A stretch of 64,000 nt of DNA from Hirundichthys speculiger (GCA_018398805.1 JAGFBZ010001901.1:16208-80207); one strand, 5' to 3'. Positions 21,600 through 33,439 are shown, counted from the first letter of the stretch. Program-made: numbers and translations. The notes: generated by a model not told the origin, from the letters alone.

Positions 21600-21691
21600 C
21601 TCTTTGAAGCAGAAGAACGTTTTCTTCTAAAAACAAAAAAATAGGATCCTTTGACTGATCACTCTTCAAAGACACACAGCTGGGCTTATAC
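21600..21691 (-). CDS. Gene 1 exon: N-terminal repeat copy 5, 92 nt with a 2-nt insertion
   Basis: The matching exon 23469-23558 is 90 nt and encodes YKPSCVSLKSDQSKDPIIVF. Here the A-tract after position 21634 is two bases longer (CAAAAAAATAGG instead of CAATAATAGG). The frame changes midway, but the new frame has no stop. The borders AG|G and GTGAGT are intact. Confidence 0.7.
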
Positions 21692-22000
21692 CTAAGAGAG
21701 ATTCATTTTAACTTCTTAATATGTGTTTTCCACTCATAATAGCTGGGTTCATATTAAACAAATGTACTAAAAGGAACATTCCAGAGTTAAATCAACCCTG
21801 GGTCTATTATTAGATGGTAGACTAACATGTAAACTTTCTTTAGGGACCAAAATGATGTCAATCAAATAGCCTTTGAGTCACTTTGGTCTCTAATGAAAGT
21901 TCACCCTCATTATCATACATTCATTAATCTTTTATTGTTTAACTCTGAGATGTTCCTGAAAAAAAGCATTAAACATGAGTCACTGGCAGATACAACTCAC

Positions 22001-22108
22001 CTCTTTGAAGCAGAAGAACGTTTTCTTCTAAAAACAATAATAGGATCCTTTGACTGATCACTCTTCAAAGACACACAGCTGGATTCAGGTTCATGTTCAG
22101 GTTCATTC
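22001..22108 (-). CDS. Gene 1 exon: N-terminal repeat copy 4 (108 nt)
   Basis: Encodes NEPEHEPESSCVSLKSDQSK and DPIIVFRRKRSSASKR, between ATTCCAG and GTGAGT. The Cys-Val-Ser-x-Lys-Ser-Asp core is the hallmark of the N-terminal repeat of fish NLRs. Confidence 0.82.
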
Positions 22109-22222
22109 CTGGAATAATGATGGTTTGGTTTTGTGAATGCTGAGTGGTCTATTATTAGATGGTAGACTAACATGTAAACTTTCTTTAGGGACCACAATGA
22201 TGCGAATCAAATGGGTTTTGAG

Positions 22223-23337
22223 TAGAGATGCACGGTAACTGTTTTTTAAAGCAGATACCGATAACTTTCAGCTCCTAAAGGCAGTTACTGATAACCGATA
22301 ACACACACATATACCCAAGATCATTACATCAATACTATGAACAAAATCAAAAATAGTTTTGACTTTTTAAATGAACAGATTTTTTTTTTCCAGTAAAAAA
22401 CTATTGGCAAGCCTCTCAAACATTTTCTTAAAGCTATCAAACAAACCTATTTGATATCTCACATCAACTTAAATAAGGTGCATTACTGACTGATATAAAA
22501 AAATAAAGGCTCCTTGAACTGATGGAAATACATGCATCAGAATTACCAACTGAAAAAGATTAACATTTAAAGGATTTTGGCTGGTGGTTCCATTTAAATA
22601 ATACCTTTAATTAAAGTAAATCAGGTTCAATAGTTTTTATTTTTAATCTCATGGAAGCTTTAGATGAGAGAGATGAGGGAGAGGAGATGGAGAGGAGACT
22701 GCTGATGGCTTGCGCACGTTAGCATTAGCTTCCGTTAGCTCACGTTAGCGCGATTTTAAAAACTCCATGGAAGCGATTGTTATGTTGTAGGTGGCCAATC
22801 GAGTTTTACGTATTAAAGCTTATGCTTCCCTCCTCGTAGAATTCGCTCGGAGGATTCGTCACAAATAAACACCAAACTATCTTCTTCTGAAACTTTAACG
22901 AAGTTCCACGCCGCCATGTTTGTTGTGATCAGCGCTGTGCTCCAGACTGCATTCAAGGTGTAACGTAAATTCCCACGTTTGCTAGTCGTTCTTTCAGCCT
23001 TTTCTATTTTTTTTCTTTTTTTATGTGTAACATGAGGGAAAATACTGCAAATATCAATTAAAGTCAGCAACTACCAAAATTATGACCAAGTTAACAAGTT
23101 GTTTTTTGGCATGAGGGGGTATTCTTGATTTTCCTTATTGAGTAATTATTTTTCTGATAATGCCGACGTTACTTGAACACAATATTCACTGTCGGTTATT
23201 CAAGGCTCAGAGGGAGCGAGGCACTGTCGCGTTGACAGAAAAATATATGTTATCGGGGCTATTCATAGTGATATCGGACTTATCGGGATGAAGTCATAAT
23301 TTCCTGTTATCGGCCCGATAGATATCGTGCACCCCTA
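22223..23337. mobile_element. hAT MITE, array copy 2 (1115 bp)
   Basis: Same ends and the same flanking GTTTTGAG octamer as copies 1 and 3, and the same length as copy 1. The copies therefore arose by duplication of the locus unit, not by separate insertions. Confidence 0.9.
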
Positions 23338-23468
23338 GTTTTGAGTCATTTTGGTAACTAATGAAAGTTCACCCTCATTATCATCTATTCATTAACCTTT
23401 TATTGTTTAACTCTGAGATGTTCCTTAAAAAAAGCATTAAACATGAGTCACTGGCAGATACAACTCAC

Positions 23469-23558
23469 CTCTTTGAAGCAGAAGAACGTTTTCTTCTAAA
23501 AACAATAATAGGATCCTTTGACTGATCACTCTTCAAAGACACACAGCTGGGCTTATAC
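23469..23558 (-). CDS. Gene 1 exon: N-terminal repeat copy 3 (90 nt)
   Basis: Encodes YKPSCVSLKSDQSKDPIIVF and RRKRSSASKR, after the acceptor TTCTTAG. It lacks the NEPEHEPE lead-in of the 108-nt copies. Confidence 0.78.
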
Positions 23559-23867
23559 CTAAGAAAGATTCATTTTAACTTCTTAATATGTGTTTTCCAC
23601 TCATAATAGCTGGGTTCATATTAAACAAATGTACTAAAAGGAACATTCCAGAGTTAAATCAACCCTGGGTCTATTATTAGATGGCAGACTAACATGTAAA
23701 CTTTCTTTAGGGACCAAAATGATGTCAATCAAATAGCCTTTGAGTCACTTTGGTCTCTAATGAAAGTTCACCCTCCTTATCATCTATTCATGAACCTTTT
23801 ATTGTTTAACTCTGAGATGTTCCTGAAAAAAAGCATTAAACATGAGTCACTGGCAGATACAACTCAC

Positions 23868-23975
23868 CTCTTTGCAGCAGAAGAACGCTCTCTTCTAAAA
23901 ACAATAATAGGATCCTTTGACTGATCACTCTTCAAAGACACACAGCTGGATTCAGGTTCATGTTCAGGTTCATTC
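23868..23975 (-). CDS. Gene 1 exon: N-terminal repeat copy 2 (108 nt)
   Basis: Encodes NEPEHEPESSCVSLKSDQSK and DPIIVFRRERSSAAKR. A Lys-to-Glu change distinguishes it from the other copies. Borders are ATTCCAG and GTGAGT. Confidence 0.82.
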
Positions 23976-24089
23976 CTGGAATAATGATGGTTTGGTTTTG
24001 TGAATGCTGAGGGGTCTATTATTAGATGGTAGACTAACATGTAAACTTTCTTTAGGGACCACAATGATGCGAATCAAATGGGTTTTGAG

Positions 24090-25044
24090 TAGAGATGCAC
24101 GATAACTGTTTTTTAAAGCAGATACCGATAACTTTCAGCTCCTAAAGGCAGTTACTGATAACCGATAACATACACATATACCCAAGATCATTACATCAAT
24201 ACTATGAACTAAATCAAAAATAGTTTTGAGTTTTTAAATGAACAGATCTTTTTTTTCCAGTAAAAAACTATTGGCAAGCCTCTCAAACATTTTCTTAAAG
24301 CTATCAAACAAACCTATTTGATATCTCACATCAATTTAAATAAGGTGCATTACTGACTGATATAAAAAAAATAGACTCCTTACTAACTGAAAAAAATTAA
24401 CATTTAAAGGATTTGGGCTTGTGGTTCCATTTAAATAATACCTTTAATTAAAGTAAATGAGGTCCAGTAGTTTTTATTTTTAATCTCATGGAAGCTTTAG
24501 ATGAGAGGAATGAGGGAGAGGAGACGGAGGGGAGACTGCTGATGGCTTGCACACGTTAGCATTAGCTTCCGTTAGCTCACGTTAGCGCGATTTTAAAAAT
24601 TCCATGGAAGTGATTGTTATGTTGTAGGTGGCCGATCGGGTTTTACGTATTAAAGCTTATGCTTGTGCTTCCCTCCTCGTAGAATTTGTTCGGAGGATTC
24701 ATCACAAATAACCACCAAACTATCTTCTTTTTTTTCTTTTTTTATGTGTAACATATGGGAAAATACTGCGAATATCAATTCTAGTCAGCAACTACTAAAA
24801 TTATGACCGAGTTAACGAGTTGTTTTCTGGCATGAGGGGGTATTCTTGATTTTCCTTATTGAGTAATCGTTTTTCTGATTTTGCCGACGTTACTTGAACA
24901 CAACATTCACTGTCGGTTATTCAAGTCTCAGAGGGAGCGAAAGACAGAAATATATGTTATCGGGGCTATTCATCGTGATATCGGACTTATCGGGATGACG
25001 TCATAATTTCCTGTTATCGGCCCGATAGATATCGTGCACCCCTA
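24090..25044. mobile_element. hAT MITE, array copy 3 (955 bp, internally deleted)
   Basis: Same termini and GTTTTGAG flanks as the other two copies. It has lost about 160 bases, mostly near 24370-24390 and 24710-24730. Confidence 0.88.
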
Positions 25045-25175
25045 GTTTTGAGTCATTTTGGTAACTAATGAAAGTTCACCCTCCTTATCATCTATTCATG
25101 AACCTTTTATTGTTTAACTCTGAGATGTTCCTGAAAAAAAGCATTAAACATGAGTCACTGGCAGATACAACTCAC

Positions 25176-25289
25176 CTCTTTGCAGCAGAAGAACGTTTTC
25201 TTCTAAAAACAATAATAGGATCCTTTGACTGATCACTCTTGAAGGACACACAGCTGGATTCAGGTTCAGATTCAGGTTCAGGTTCATTC
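25176..25289 (-). CDS. Gene 1 exon: N-terminal repeat copy 1 (114 nt)
   Basis: The most 5' repeat exon encodes NEPEPESEPESSCVSFKSDQ and then SKDPIIVFRRKRSSAAKR. It is two codons longer than the other full copies through its Glu-Pro run. The acceptor is ATTACAG and the donor GTGAGT. Confidence 0.84.
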
Positions 25290-25372
25290 CTGTAATAATG
25301 GTGGTTTGGTTTTGTGAATGCTGAGCTCTGACATGCAGGAGAGTCATGGACAGTTAGAGATGTTCATCTCAC

Positions 25373-25461
25373 CTCTGAGCTTTGCTCTGACTCTCATGGT
25401 GGTCAGACAGAGTGGTTTCAGAGGGAAGGTCTCCCTCCTGTCTGTCCTCTGTCTCATCCAT
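25373..25461 (-). CDS. Gene 1 first coding exon (start codon at 25461)
   Basis: ATG at 25461-25459 opens MDETEDRQEGDLPSETTLSD and HHESQSKAQ, the typical acidic start of fish NLRC3-like proteins. The start is chosen by match to gene 2 ([10 protein letters not shown]). The exon ends at the donor CAGAG|GTGAG. A splice acceptor TTTCTCTGCAG ends at 25510, so about 48 nt of 5' UTR belong to this exon. Confidence 0.85.
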
Positions 25462-26775
25462 GCTGCTGGATCCACGTCCTCACCAGCTCACCTGAACTTC
25501 CACCATCACCTGCAGAGAAAACCGCATCATTGGTGCTGTGAGAAGATCAGATGCTACTCCACCTATTGTCTCTTAAGTTCTGTTTCATATCAGCGTCAGT
25601 AGAAAGCAGAAGCTGCTGTACTTCATCCCGCCACTAGATGGAGTCGTGGACACACTAATGTAACGTTCACTGACACATAAACAGGTCTGATGTTCTAGAC
25701 GCTGTCTGTCAGTGTGAAATAGATTATTAACCTGGAATTGCTCTGAACACGTCCTGATACTTGACCTTTATTCAGTCTGATTACATTTTTAAACACACTC
25801 ACCCCTTAAAGTCATTGATTTAAAACAACAGCAATAAAATCAATGTCGCCATAAACAGCATCACAGAAAACTGTCCCAAAAGTTCTGGAGCCAGAGACGA
25901 GTCACTACCAATATCCAGCAACTGCTCCATTATTTTAGTCAGGGAAACAAAAATAAACTGTCAGGTATGATGTGTCAATGTCAAGGTACAAAAAGAGTTT
26001 AAATCCTTTATTTGTCTACTTGAGTCCCAACTCCAAACATCAGGTAAGGATCCCTTTTTTTTCATCTCTGGATAAAGTTGCAGGAGAAACTGATATTTTG
26101 ACGTTTACCTCGTTTTCTGTTGGACATTTATATTTCTACCTCCAGAAGCTTGTTTTTTAAATTCTCCTCCTGTCGGTTATTATTGTTTGAGACCTTGTGA
26201 AATATTAAATTCAAAAAAGAAATAAAACCAATGTTAATTTAATACAACCACTATGATAATATTAACCACATTAAGATGAAAAATAAGTAAATTACAATGT
26301 AAAATAGTGGATTTGGGCTGGTTTTGTCCCTGTTAATGTCAACCGCCATGTTCAGGCTCTTCAGCGGCTCTCCAGCAGAGCTCAGGCGAGGTTCAGTTAT
26401 GATGTTGTGAGTTATGAGTTTCTAGATATGATACATGTATCTGTATCTAAAGATATCAAAGATACTTTAAATTTAAATTCAGATATGCAATGATGCCATA
26501 TACAATAAAATGACTTATATTTTATTATTGCATACTTGGTCATATTGGTGTCAGTTGGGTCTGGCAACTCAGTTGCCTGTAGGGATTTTTAATGTCCAGC
26601 AGGTGTCAGTATTCAGTGACACAGTATCGACATGTTTCAATACAGTTTGGCAACGTGTTGAAATGTTCCATGAGGCGCCATGGACCCATCACTACTGTTG
26701 ACCATCGAGTAATTTACTGCTGCTCTGACATGAAAAACATTTTAATCACTTCGACTCCTATTGAGTTTAATACTG

Positions 26776-27877
26776 CCGTCGTGACGCCAGCCCTCTCTTC
26801 TCAAACGACTGTCACCAGCCCTCTTTGAAATATTTGTGCCGTTTTGCTGTTGAAATTACGGTAATCGCTATGAATAGCGTAAAAATCCACTATATACAGA
26901 CTTATTCCACTTCAGACCAATAGTAGTGTGTATATAGCTTATGTTTAACAAGTTACTTATTTTTTTTAGATTTTTTTTAGAGCTATATATACATTTAATA
27001 CTATTATTTGTCCATTTTTTTTTTTACAAGTACTTCTCCAAGCCCTGTTGAAATTATTATTTGTCCATCCTGTGCTGCTGTAACGACTGAATTTCCCCGG
27101 TGATGGATTAATAAAGTACTATTCTATTCTATCCCATCTGGGAATGTCACTCAACAAGTTTCAGCCCAATCTGATGTGGTATTTCAAAATAAAGTGAAAT
27201 CAAAATCATGTATTAATCCAGTATACTACCACTACTTTGACAAGGTTATAAAATAAAAAGTACTTGTTTCCACAGACTCATTCCACTTCAGACCAATAGT
27301 ATCCCATCTAGTATCCCTTTATTACAAAATAAAGTGACATTAAAATCATGTATAAATGCAGTTTCATACAAGTTTTTTACATGATTTTGATGTCACTTTA
27401 TTTTGAAATACCACATCAGATTGGGCTGAAATATGTTCAGTGACATTCCCAGATGGGATAGAATAGTCATACTATTACTATCTAATACCATCATACTATT
27501 AGTCATACTAGTCATACTTACTAATAAAATACTTTATTAATCCGTCACCGGGGAAATTCAGTCGTTACAGCAGCGCAAGTACTTGTTTAAAAAAAATAGG
27601 CAAAAAATAATATAAAATGTATATATAGCTCTCAAAAAAAATATTTAAAAAACATTAAATTGTTAAACATAAGCTATATACACACTACTATTGGTCTGAA
27701 GTGGAATGAGTCTGTGGAAACTAGGATATTTTATGTTTTAACCTCATCAAGTAGTCTTACCATAATGGATTTTTACGCTATTCATAGCGATTACCGTAAT
27801 TTCAACAGCAAAACGGCACAAATATTTCTAAGAGGGCTGGTGACGGTCGTTTGAGAAGAGAGGGCTGGCGGGACGGC
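26776..27877. repeat. Large palindrome (inverted repeat, arms about 430 nt)
   Basis: CCAGCCCTCTCTTCTCAAAC at 26788 mirrors GTTTGAGAAGAGAGGGCTGG near 27850. Further inside, ATTACGGTAATCGCTATGAA mirrors TTCATAGCGATTACCGTAAT, and AGCCCAATCTGATGTGGTAT mirrors ATACCACATCAGATTGGGCT. Arms of about 26776-27215 and 27390-27877 surround a spacer with further short repeats. A retroelement tail (GATGGATTAATAAAGTACTA) is included in each arm. It is a fold-back structure with no coding frame. Confidence 0.85.
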
Positions 27878-27894
27878 AATAATTTACTGACATC

Positions 27895-28200
27895 AGTTGA
27901 ATCCGTTAATGTGTTAAAGTGAACTATCTGCGGCAGATTTTAGCAGAAACTAAACTGCTGACAGCTGATAAACACTAATCGAAGTTTAAAAACTGTTTAC
28001 ATTACCTTCAGATAGATGTGTAAATCTGTAAAGTTGTGCCACAACGAGCTGGAAAGCGAAAGTAAACTGAAGTTCCCGATAAACAACTGTAACACCGTTA
28101 AAACCACAGCGGATAGCTGGACCATTTAATCAGTTATTTATCGACTAACTTTGTGTCTTAACTCGCCTTAATGGATGTTGGTTTGCCTGGCAAATAAACC
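27895..28200 (-). promoter_or_regulatory. NLR upstream block, candidate 5' UTR exon of gene 1
   Basis: Matches 760-1010 closely. The minus strand has the donor-like border CTGAAG|GTAATG after 28006. It lies 2.5 kb upstream of the gene 1 start exon on the same strand. The role as a leader exon is inferred from its place and its reuse beside gene 2. Confidence 0.45.
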
Positions 28201-28616
28201 TAATTTATCTGATGACAATGGCGGCCGCGGTTCTAACGTCTCCCATCATTAAAACATGAAGCTGACGTGTGTGACGCGAGTGTGCGAGTGACACGGCCCA
28301 GGCTATCTGATATGGCAAGCCGTTTTAACATAAAATAGTTAAGTTTGACTATCCGGAATTAGCGTTATAGATATCAATAATTTAATTTTGACTACTCGTA
28401 ATTATATTATGACTAGTAGGAATATTCATTAAAGATATCTGTAACTTTATTCTGCCTAGTCAAAAGTCCTGCCTTTAGAGAGAGCTGGGATAGACTCCAG
28501 CAGGTCCCTGTGACCATGTAAAAAAAGAACTAAACAGGTATGGATAATGGATGGATCAGGCTATATCCACAAAATATTCATGATTTTAATGATTTTTTAA
28601 TGACAATGTTGCTCAT

Positions 28617-28619
<3 letters not shown>

Positions 28620-28650
<31 letters not shown>
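28620..28650. repeat. (CA)n(TA)n microsatellite
   Basis: A short CA run passes into TA. A related (TA)n lies at 28925-28953. Confidence 0.9.
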
Positions 28651-28675
28651 TCTGCTGCCTTCCTGCTGACTTTAG

Positions 28676-28880
28676 TGACACCCGTTAGTTCGTTGTGTTA
28701 AAGTGAACAATCTGTAGCGGATTTTAGCAGAAACTAAACTGATAAAAACGAATCAAAGTTTAAAAACTGCTTTTATTACCTTCAGATGGACGTTTTACAC
28801 GAAGAAACTCCTCTGCGCAACAGCAAACTGGAAAGGAAAAGTAGTGGAGGTGGCGTTTCCGTGAAACAGGTATAATAGCT
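28676..28880 (-). promoter_or_regulatory. NLR upstream block, second local copy
   Basis: Repeats the sequence of the block at 27895 in diverged form, with donor CTGAAG|GTAATA after 28780. With the first copy it gives gene 1 two possible leader exons. Confidence 0.4.
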
Positions 28881-28919
28881 AGCATCGATGGATGGACAAT
28901 GTTGCCCATATTTTTAATA

Positions 28920-28952
<33 letters not shown>

Positions 28953-28953
28953 C

Positions 28954-29314
<361 letters not shown>

Positions 29315-29315
29315 T

Positions 29316-30592
29316 TAGGGCTGTCAATTTCTCAAAATAATTAATCAGATTAATCGCATGACTGTCAATAGCTAATCATGATTAATCGCATATTTTTATC
29401 TGTTCTAAATCTACCTTATACAGATCTTTTTCAAGTTGTATTACTCTTATTAATACGAGTCCTGACTAGAACCAGGAAATATGACCATATTAGTCCAGTC
29501 CTGAGGTCTCTGGCTTCCTGTCACTCAGAGAATAGACTTTAAAACAGCTCTACTTGTGTTCAAGTCTCTTCATGGCCCCAAAGTCCATCTCTGACATGTT
29601 AGATCCATATGAACCAACCTGGACTCTGAGAACCTCAGGTAGTGGTCTCCTGCTGGTGTCCAGAGTCAGGACTAAACAAGGTGAAGCTGCATTAAAGTTT
29701 TATGCTCCTAAAATCTGGACCAGTCTTCCAGAAGATGTGAGACAGACCTGAACTCTGACAATGTTCAGATCCAGGCTGAAAACAGTTCTGTTTAGATGTG
29801 AAGATGATGACTGGAAGGATTTTATCTGCACTCTTCATTTTTAATTTAATTAATTAATTTTTATTTATTATTGATTATTTTTATGCTTGAATGGAATGAT
29901 TTTATTTGCCTTCTTGTGACTGCATCTGTAAAGCACTTTGAATTGAATTGCAAATAAAGTTGCAAATAAAGTTGCCTTGCCTAATATGAGAGTACACAAA
30001 TGCTTGCCTTATGCAAAACAAATGCATGTTTATTTATTGCTACAATGCCAAATCCATTATATATTATATATATATATACTCAATATTTTCTCTTATGTTC
30101 TTCATACAAAATATTTCCGTTTATTTGCTTCAAACGGGGGGGGGGAGGGGGGGGGCTCTCTGCATCAGCGCTCTCATTAGCCGATAAGTGATATTTCAGT
30201 AGTCGGGACTCCGGTGGTAACTAAATTCACATCGACAGCAAACACAAACAACATTTATCTTGTGGAGTTAGCCATCAGGCAAGGTTTTGAAGCTAAACTT
30301 ACCATTCAAAATAGTATCTTTGTATCCACGGTTTGTTTATGCCTGTCTGTCCGCGGCATGGACGTCGACGTCAGTGCATGACTTCCTATTTTGACAGGAC
30401 TACGCAGGACTACAGGACTACAACTACGGAGGGGCCCGAGGCTCATTAAACCTACTCTCCTCTCTAAATAAACGTATCTAAATAATACATAAACGGCCAG
30501 GCTGTGTCGCGTTAACGCGCGTTAAAAAAATTAGTTGCGTTAAAATTATTTTGCGTTAATCACACGTTAACGCGTTAACTTTGACAGCCCTA
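29316..30592. mobile_element. hAT MITE with embedded LINE tail
   Basis: Perfect ends TAGGGCTGTCAA and TTGACAGCCCTA. Flanking octamers ATATAGAT and ATATATAT fit insertion into the TA array. About 29460-29975 is an L2/CR1-like 3' end (frame fragment LKFYAPKIWTSLPEDVRQT) ending AAATAAAGTTGCCTTGCC. The element therefore holds a secondary LINE insertion. Confidence 0.82.
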
Positions 30593-30629
30593 ATATATAT
30601 ATATATATAGTTCATATGCTGCCATATGA

Positions 30630-31539
30630 ACTAAAGTGTCATAACATTTGCTGTTCAAAAACTTTTAACATCAGCACTTGTCAGTAACACATATTTAGTA
30701 TAAATCTCATCTTAAAAAATGTAAAATAAAATAAAGCTTATTGCCACTGCCAGGGTATTAATGTCACCATGTTTTTATAAAAAAAACTGCTTTTTATGAA
30801 AAATAAAAAAAGTCTACCAACAAAATCCTAACAATCTAGAGACCCCAATCAGAACATTAAAACAGGTAATTTCTGAGGTAACAGCAGAAACTTTTAACAG
30901 GGAGTTCAACTTGTCAGTTGTTACAAATAACCTTGTTTCTGTTGAATCCTCCGTCTGGGAGAACTTTAAAATGAAAATGTCCATGTTAAAGTTCAGGAAC
31001 TTTACCAATCTGTGTATCATTCATTCTTTCCATTTTCAATTGTCAATCAAAAATTAAAAAAAATTAAAAAGTGACATTTTAATATGTTTTTCGTTTTTTA
31101 ATCTCACAAAAAAAGGAAAAAATGCCTGGGTTTTTTAAATATTTCAATTTTAGACTTGGATCAAAAATACAAAATGAAAAAAATGTTCCACAGGACTGAA
31201 TTTGTTTTATAATGGAGGACTGGACTTTCTGTTGTCATTACACATCTGTGCCACTAGATGGAGCTGCACTGCAGTAACCAGCTAGAGAACAGCAGGACAG
31301 TGAACACATGGAGCAGATCTGATGTAACATGAAGGAATGACGCGAAAGTTTTGTTGCAGTCCAGAATTTTTTTTTAGACAGAATTGTTAATATTGCATAT
31401 TTTTTTTCGCATATTTACCTGCCAATTTTCTTCCGGTTCTGCAGCAGCCAGTAACAGACTTTTCAAAACAAAAGCATGTGAGCAACATGTCGCCGTTAAT
31501 AAATTAATGCGTTAACGCGATGATAACGCGTTATCTTGC

Positions 31540-31541
<2 letters not shown>
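30630..31541. mobile_element. hAT MITE, truncated third copy of the 3994-5067 element
   Basis: Sequence follows 4115-5060 almost throughout (for example ACTTTTAACATCAGCACTTG and CCACTAGATGGAGCTGCACT) and ends TTATCTTGCCCA against a TA array. The left end is missing. Confidence 0.75.
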
Positions 31542-31619
<78 letters not shown>

Positions 31620-31620
31620 G
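31542..31620. repeat. (TA)n(CA)n microsatellite
   Basis: About 66 bases of TA followed by CA. The next 400 bases (31620-32035) show no recognisable gene. Confidence 0.95.
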
Positions 31621-32035
31621 TGATCCCTTATTTTTCGCGGTTAATGGGGGGATCGGCACTGCATCGGGCAGAGTAAAAAAGAAAAAGACATTCCCAATCT
31701 GAGATCTGTCTCTTGTCTCGCGATAACTGCCACAGCAGGAACTACTACAGGTACTGTAGGTGGTAGATCTCACAAGGTTAGTGTGTGACATCCGAAGAAT
31801 GACAGCGCAAAGGAAAAAAAAGATTGTTACAGAAAATAGGATGTCGTTAGACAACAGAACTGTTTGCGTTCTTCTCTCATATAAAATAAACTACTCTGGA
31901 CCAGTCCACAAATACACTCCTTCCAAAACAGTCATAAAGAATTCAATCTGCAACAAATAAATACAACAAGTCATTAAAAGAGTAAAGAAAAGTCACGTGA
32001 AATGAGATGAAAAACTGTTAAAGAACAGCAATAAG

Positions 32036-32046
32036 AATATATATAT

Positions 32047-32102
<56 letters not shown>
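32036..32102. repeat. (TA)n microsatellite
   Basis: A TA array with one irregular step. It directly precedes another NLR upstream block. Confidence 0.95.
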
Positions 32103-32105
<3 letters not shown>

Positions 32106-32109
32106 TGCT

Positions 32110-32330
32110 GACTTCCTGCTGACTGCAGTGACACCCGTTATTCTGTTAATGTGTTAAAGTGAACTATCTGTAGCAGAAACTAAACTGCTTACAGCTGATA
32201 AAAACAAATCATATTTTAAAAACTGCTTATATTACCTTCAGATGGATGTTTTACACGAAGACTCATCTGCGCAACAACAAACTTGAAGGAAGTAGTCACT
32301 TGAGGTGATGTGTCAGCAGTGGAGACGTTG
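32110..32330 (-). promoter_or_regulatory. NLR upstream block, distal copy
   Basis: Carries the donor border CTGAAG|GTAATA after 32236. It lies between the 3' end of gene 2 and the nearer upstream copies of gene 1, and corresponds to the degenerate block at 1850-2060 in the duplicated unit. Confidence 0.35.
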
Positions 32331-32936
32331 TTTCCGTGATACTGATGTATGGCAAGCCGATTTAACATAAAATAGCTAGGGTGGAGATGTATTGCAGATA
32401 TCCATGATTCAATTCTTCCTCTCCAAAAATAACATTTCAAATATCCACAACATCATTCTTACTAGGACAAATGACATCTGTTTTGGGAGAGTATTAAACT
32501 ATGCTGGTTTGGATGTTTCAGAACGCTGTGGAGAGTCGGTCAGAACTCCTGATATGAATGGACATGAATCCACGATCTTCCAAGTAACTATCCTTTATTC
32601 TTGAGAAGAATCACAACTGAAAAAAGCCGTTGGGCTTGGTGAAAAGGCTGTACATGCGTATGTGTGTGTGGTCTACAAGAAACAAATACACAATAAAGTA
32701 TAATAAGTAGCAGCAACAGGAGTCAATTTCTCATGCCATTGATGACATTTATAAATTGAAGATTAAGTATCTGACATGATGTGCAGACAAGTACTTACAA
32801 ATACTTTTGGCAATATAGTGTGTATATCAGCAGTGAGTTGAACAAACTTAAAAGTCAAGGTGGAAACAAGTCATTTATTTGTTCAGTTCAACAACGAGGA
32901 GTAGAAGATCTCTGCTGGAGCCCGACGGTCAGTCCG

Positions 32937-33171
32937 CCTGCAGCTGTGGGGGATAGTTGAGCTGCAGTCCAGCAGGTCTACTACCATTGATTGTGGGCAC
33001 CAGTAGCCTCACACCTGGAAGGGTACTGAAATAATCCACCGTGGCTCCCAGATCCTTCGGCCGAGCCACGCTGGAGCAGCTGTGGAGCTGCTGGCAGAAG
33101 TCAGCTGCAGGACCTCCTGCTTCAAATGTTGTTTCAACGGTGAAATCAGAAATGACTGCTGCATTCAGCTA
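32937..33171 (-). CDS. Duplicate of the putative terminal exon at 3482-3721
   Basis: The reading frame is preserved from the equivalent of the first exon's Ala-Ala-Val start to the stop, with substitutions but no frameshift. The AATAAA on the minus strand about 40-50 nt past the stop is also kept. The original ATG is lost (ATGAATGCAGC has become TGAATGCAGC), which fits an internal exon more than a complete gene. Family not recognised. Confidence 0.35.
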
Positions 33172-33439
33172 ACGCTTGATTAGCAGAAGATCCCTGCAGT
33201 AATGAAGGCTCCACGGGATCAGTCCCACCCCACTGGGTCTCTCCCTCTGCCCTCCTTGGTCTCGGAAAAATGACCTCAATTCATATCACCTTGTCTTGTA
33301 ATAGAAAACATGAAAAAACATTTGGATCCTAGAATATTTGTACCTCACATCTTTGCAGGACTAAAAGAAGAAAATGTTCATAAGGGAACATTGATAACAG
33401 TTTCATGACTGGCTATATTCTACATGTTAATATGAAAAT

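Larger units (their letters stand above)
19965..25130. repeat. Tandem array of about 1.87-kb units carrying NLR N-terminal exons
   Basis: Equivalent points recur at 20132, 22001 and 23868 (spacing 1869 and 1867 nt), with a shorter last interval to 25176. A full unit holds a 108-nt exon, a hAT MITE, a 90-nt exon and shared intron sequence such as TTTAGGGACCA. Sequence identity between the first two full units is visibly very high. The array multiplied one N-terminal coding repeat to six. Confidence 0.88.
5160..25461 (-). pseudogene. NLR gene 1: NLRC3-like receptor, frameshifted (FISNA-NACHT-LRR-B30.2)
   Basis: This is the gene-level span on the minus strand. Coding exons in order: 25461-25373, 25289-25176, 23975-23868, 23558-23469, 22108-22001, 21691-21600, 20239-20132, 16369-16293, 16145-15923, 11952-10159, 7722-7549, 7441-7268, 6867-6694, 5839-5793, 5698-5160. 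All borders are GT/AG. It would encode a cytosolic NLR with N-terminal repeats, a helical N-terminal segment, FISNA and NACHT, three LRR exons and B30.2. Three defects stand out. A T5 run at 10403-10407 (T6 in gene 2) shifts frame before the LRRs. The sixth exon is 92 nt instead of 90. The Walker B motif reads FNGLDE instead of FDGLDE. All downstream exons remain open, so the loss is recent, or one homopolymer base is an assembly error. Confidence 0.8.

Noticed and set aside
19965..25130. Regular repeats that might suggest a CRISPR-like or satellite array
   Set aside because: The units are 1.87 kb, contain spliced exons and MITEs, and belong to a vertebrate gene; they are segmental tandem duplications.
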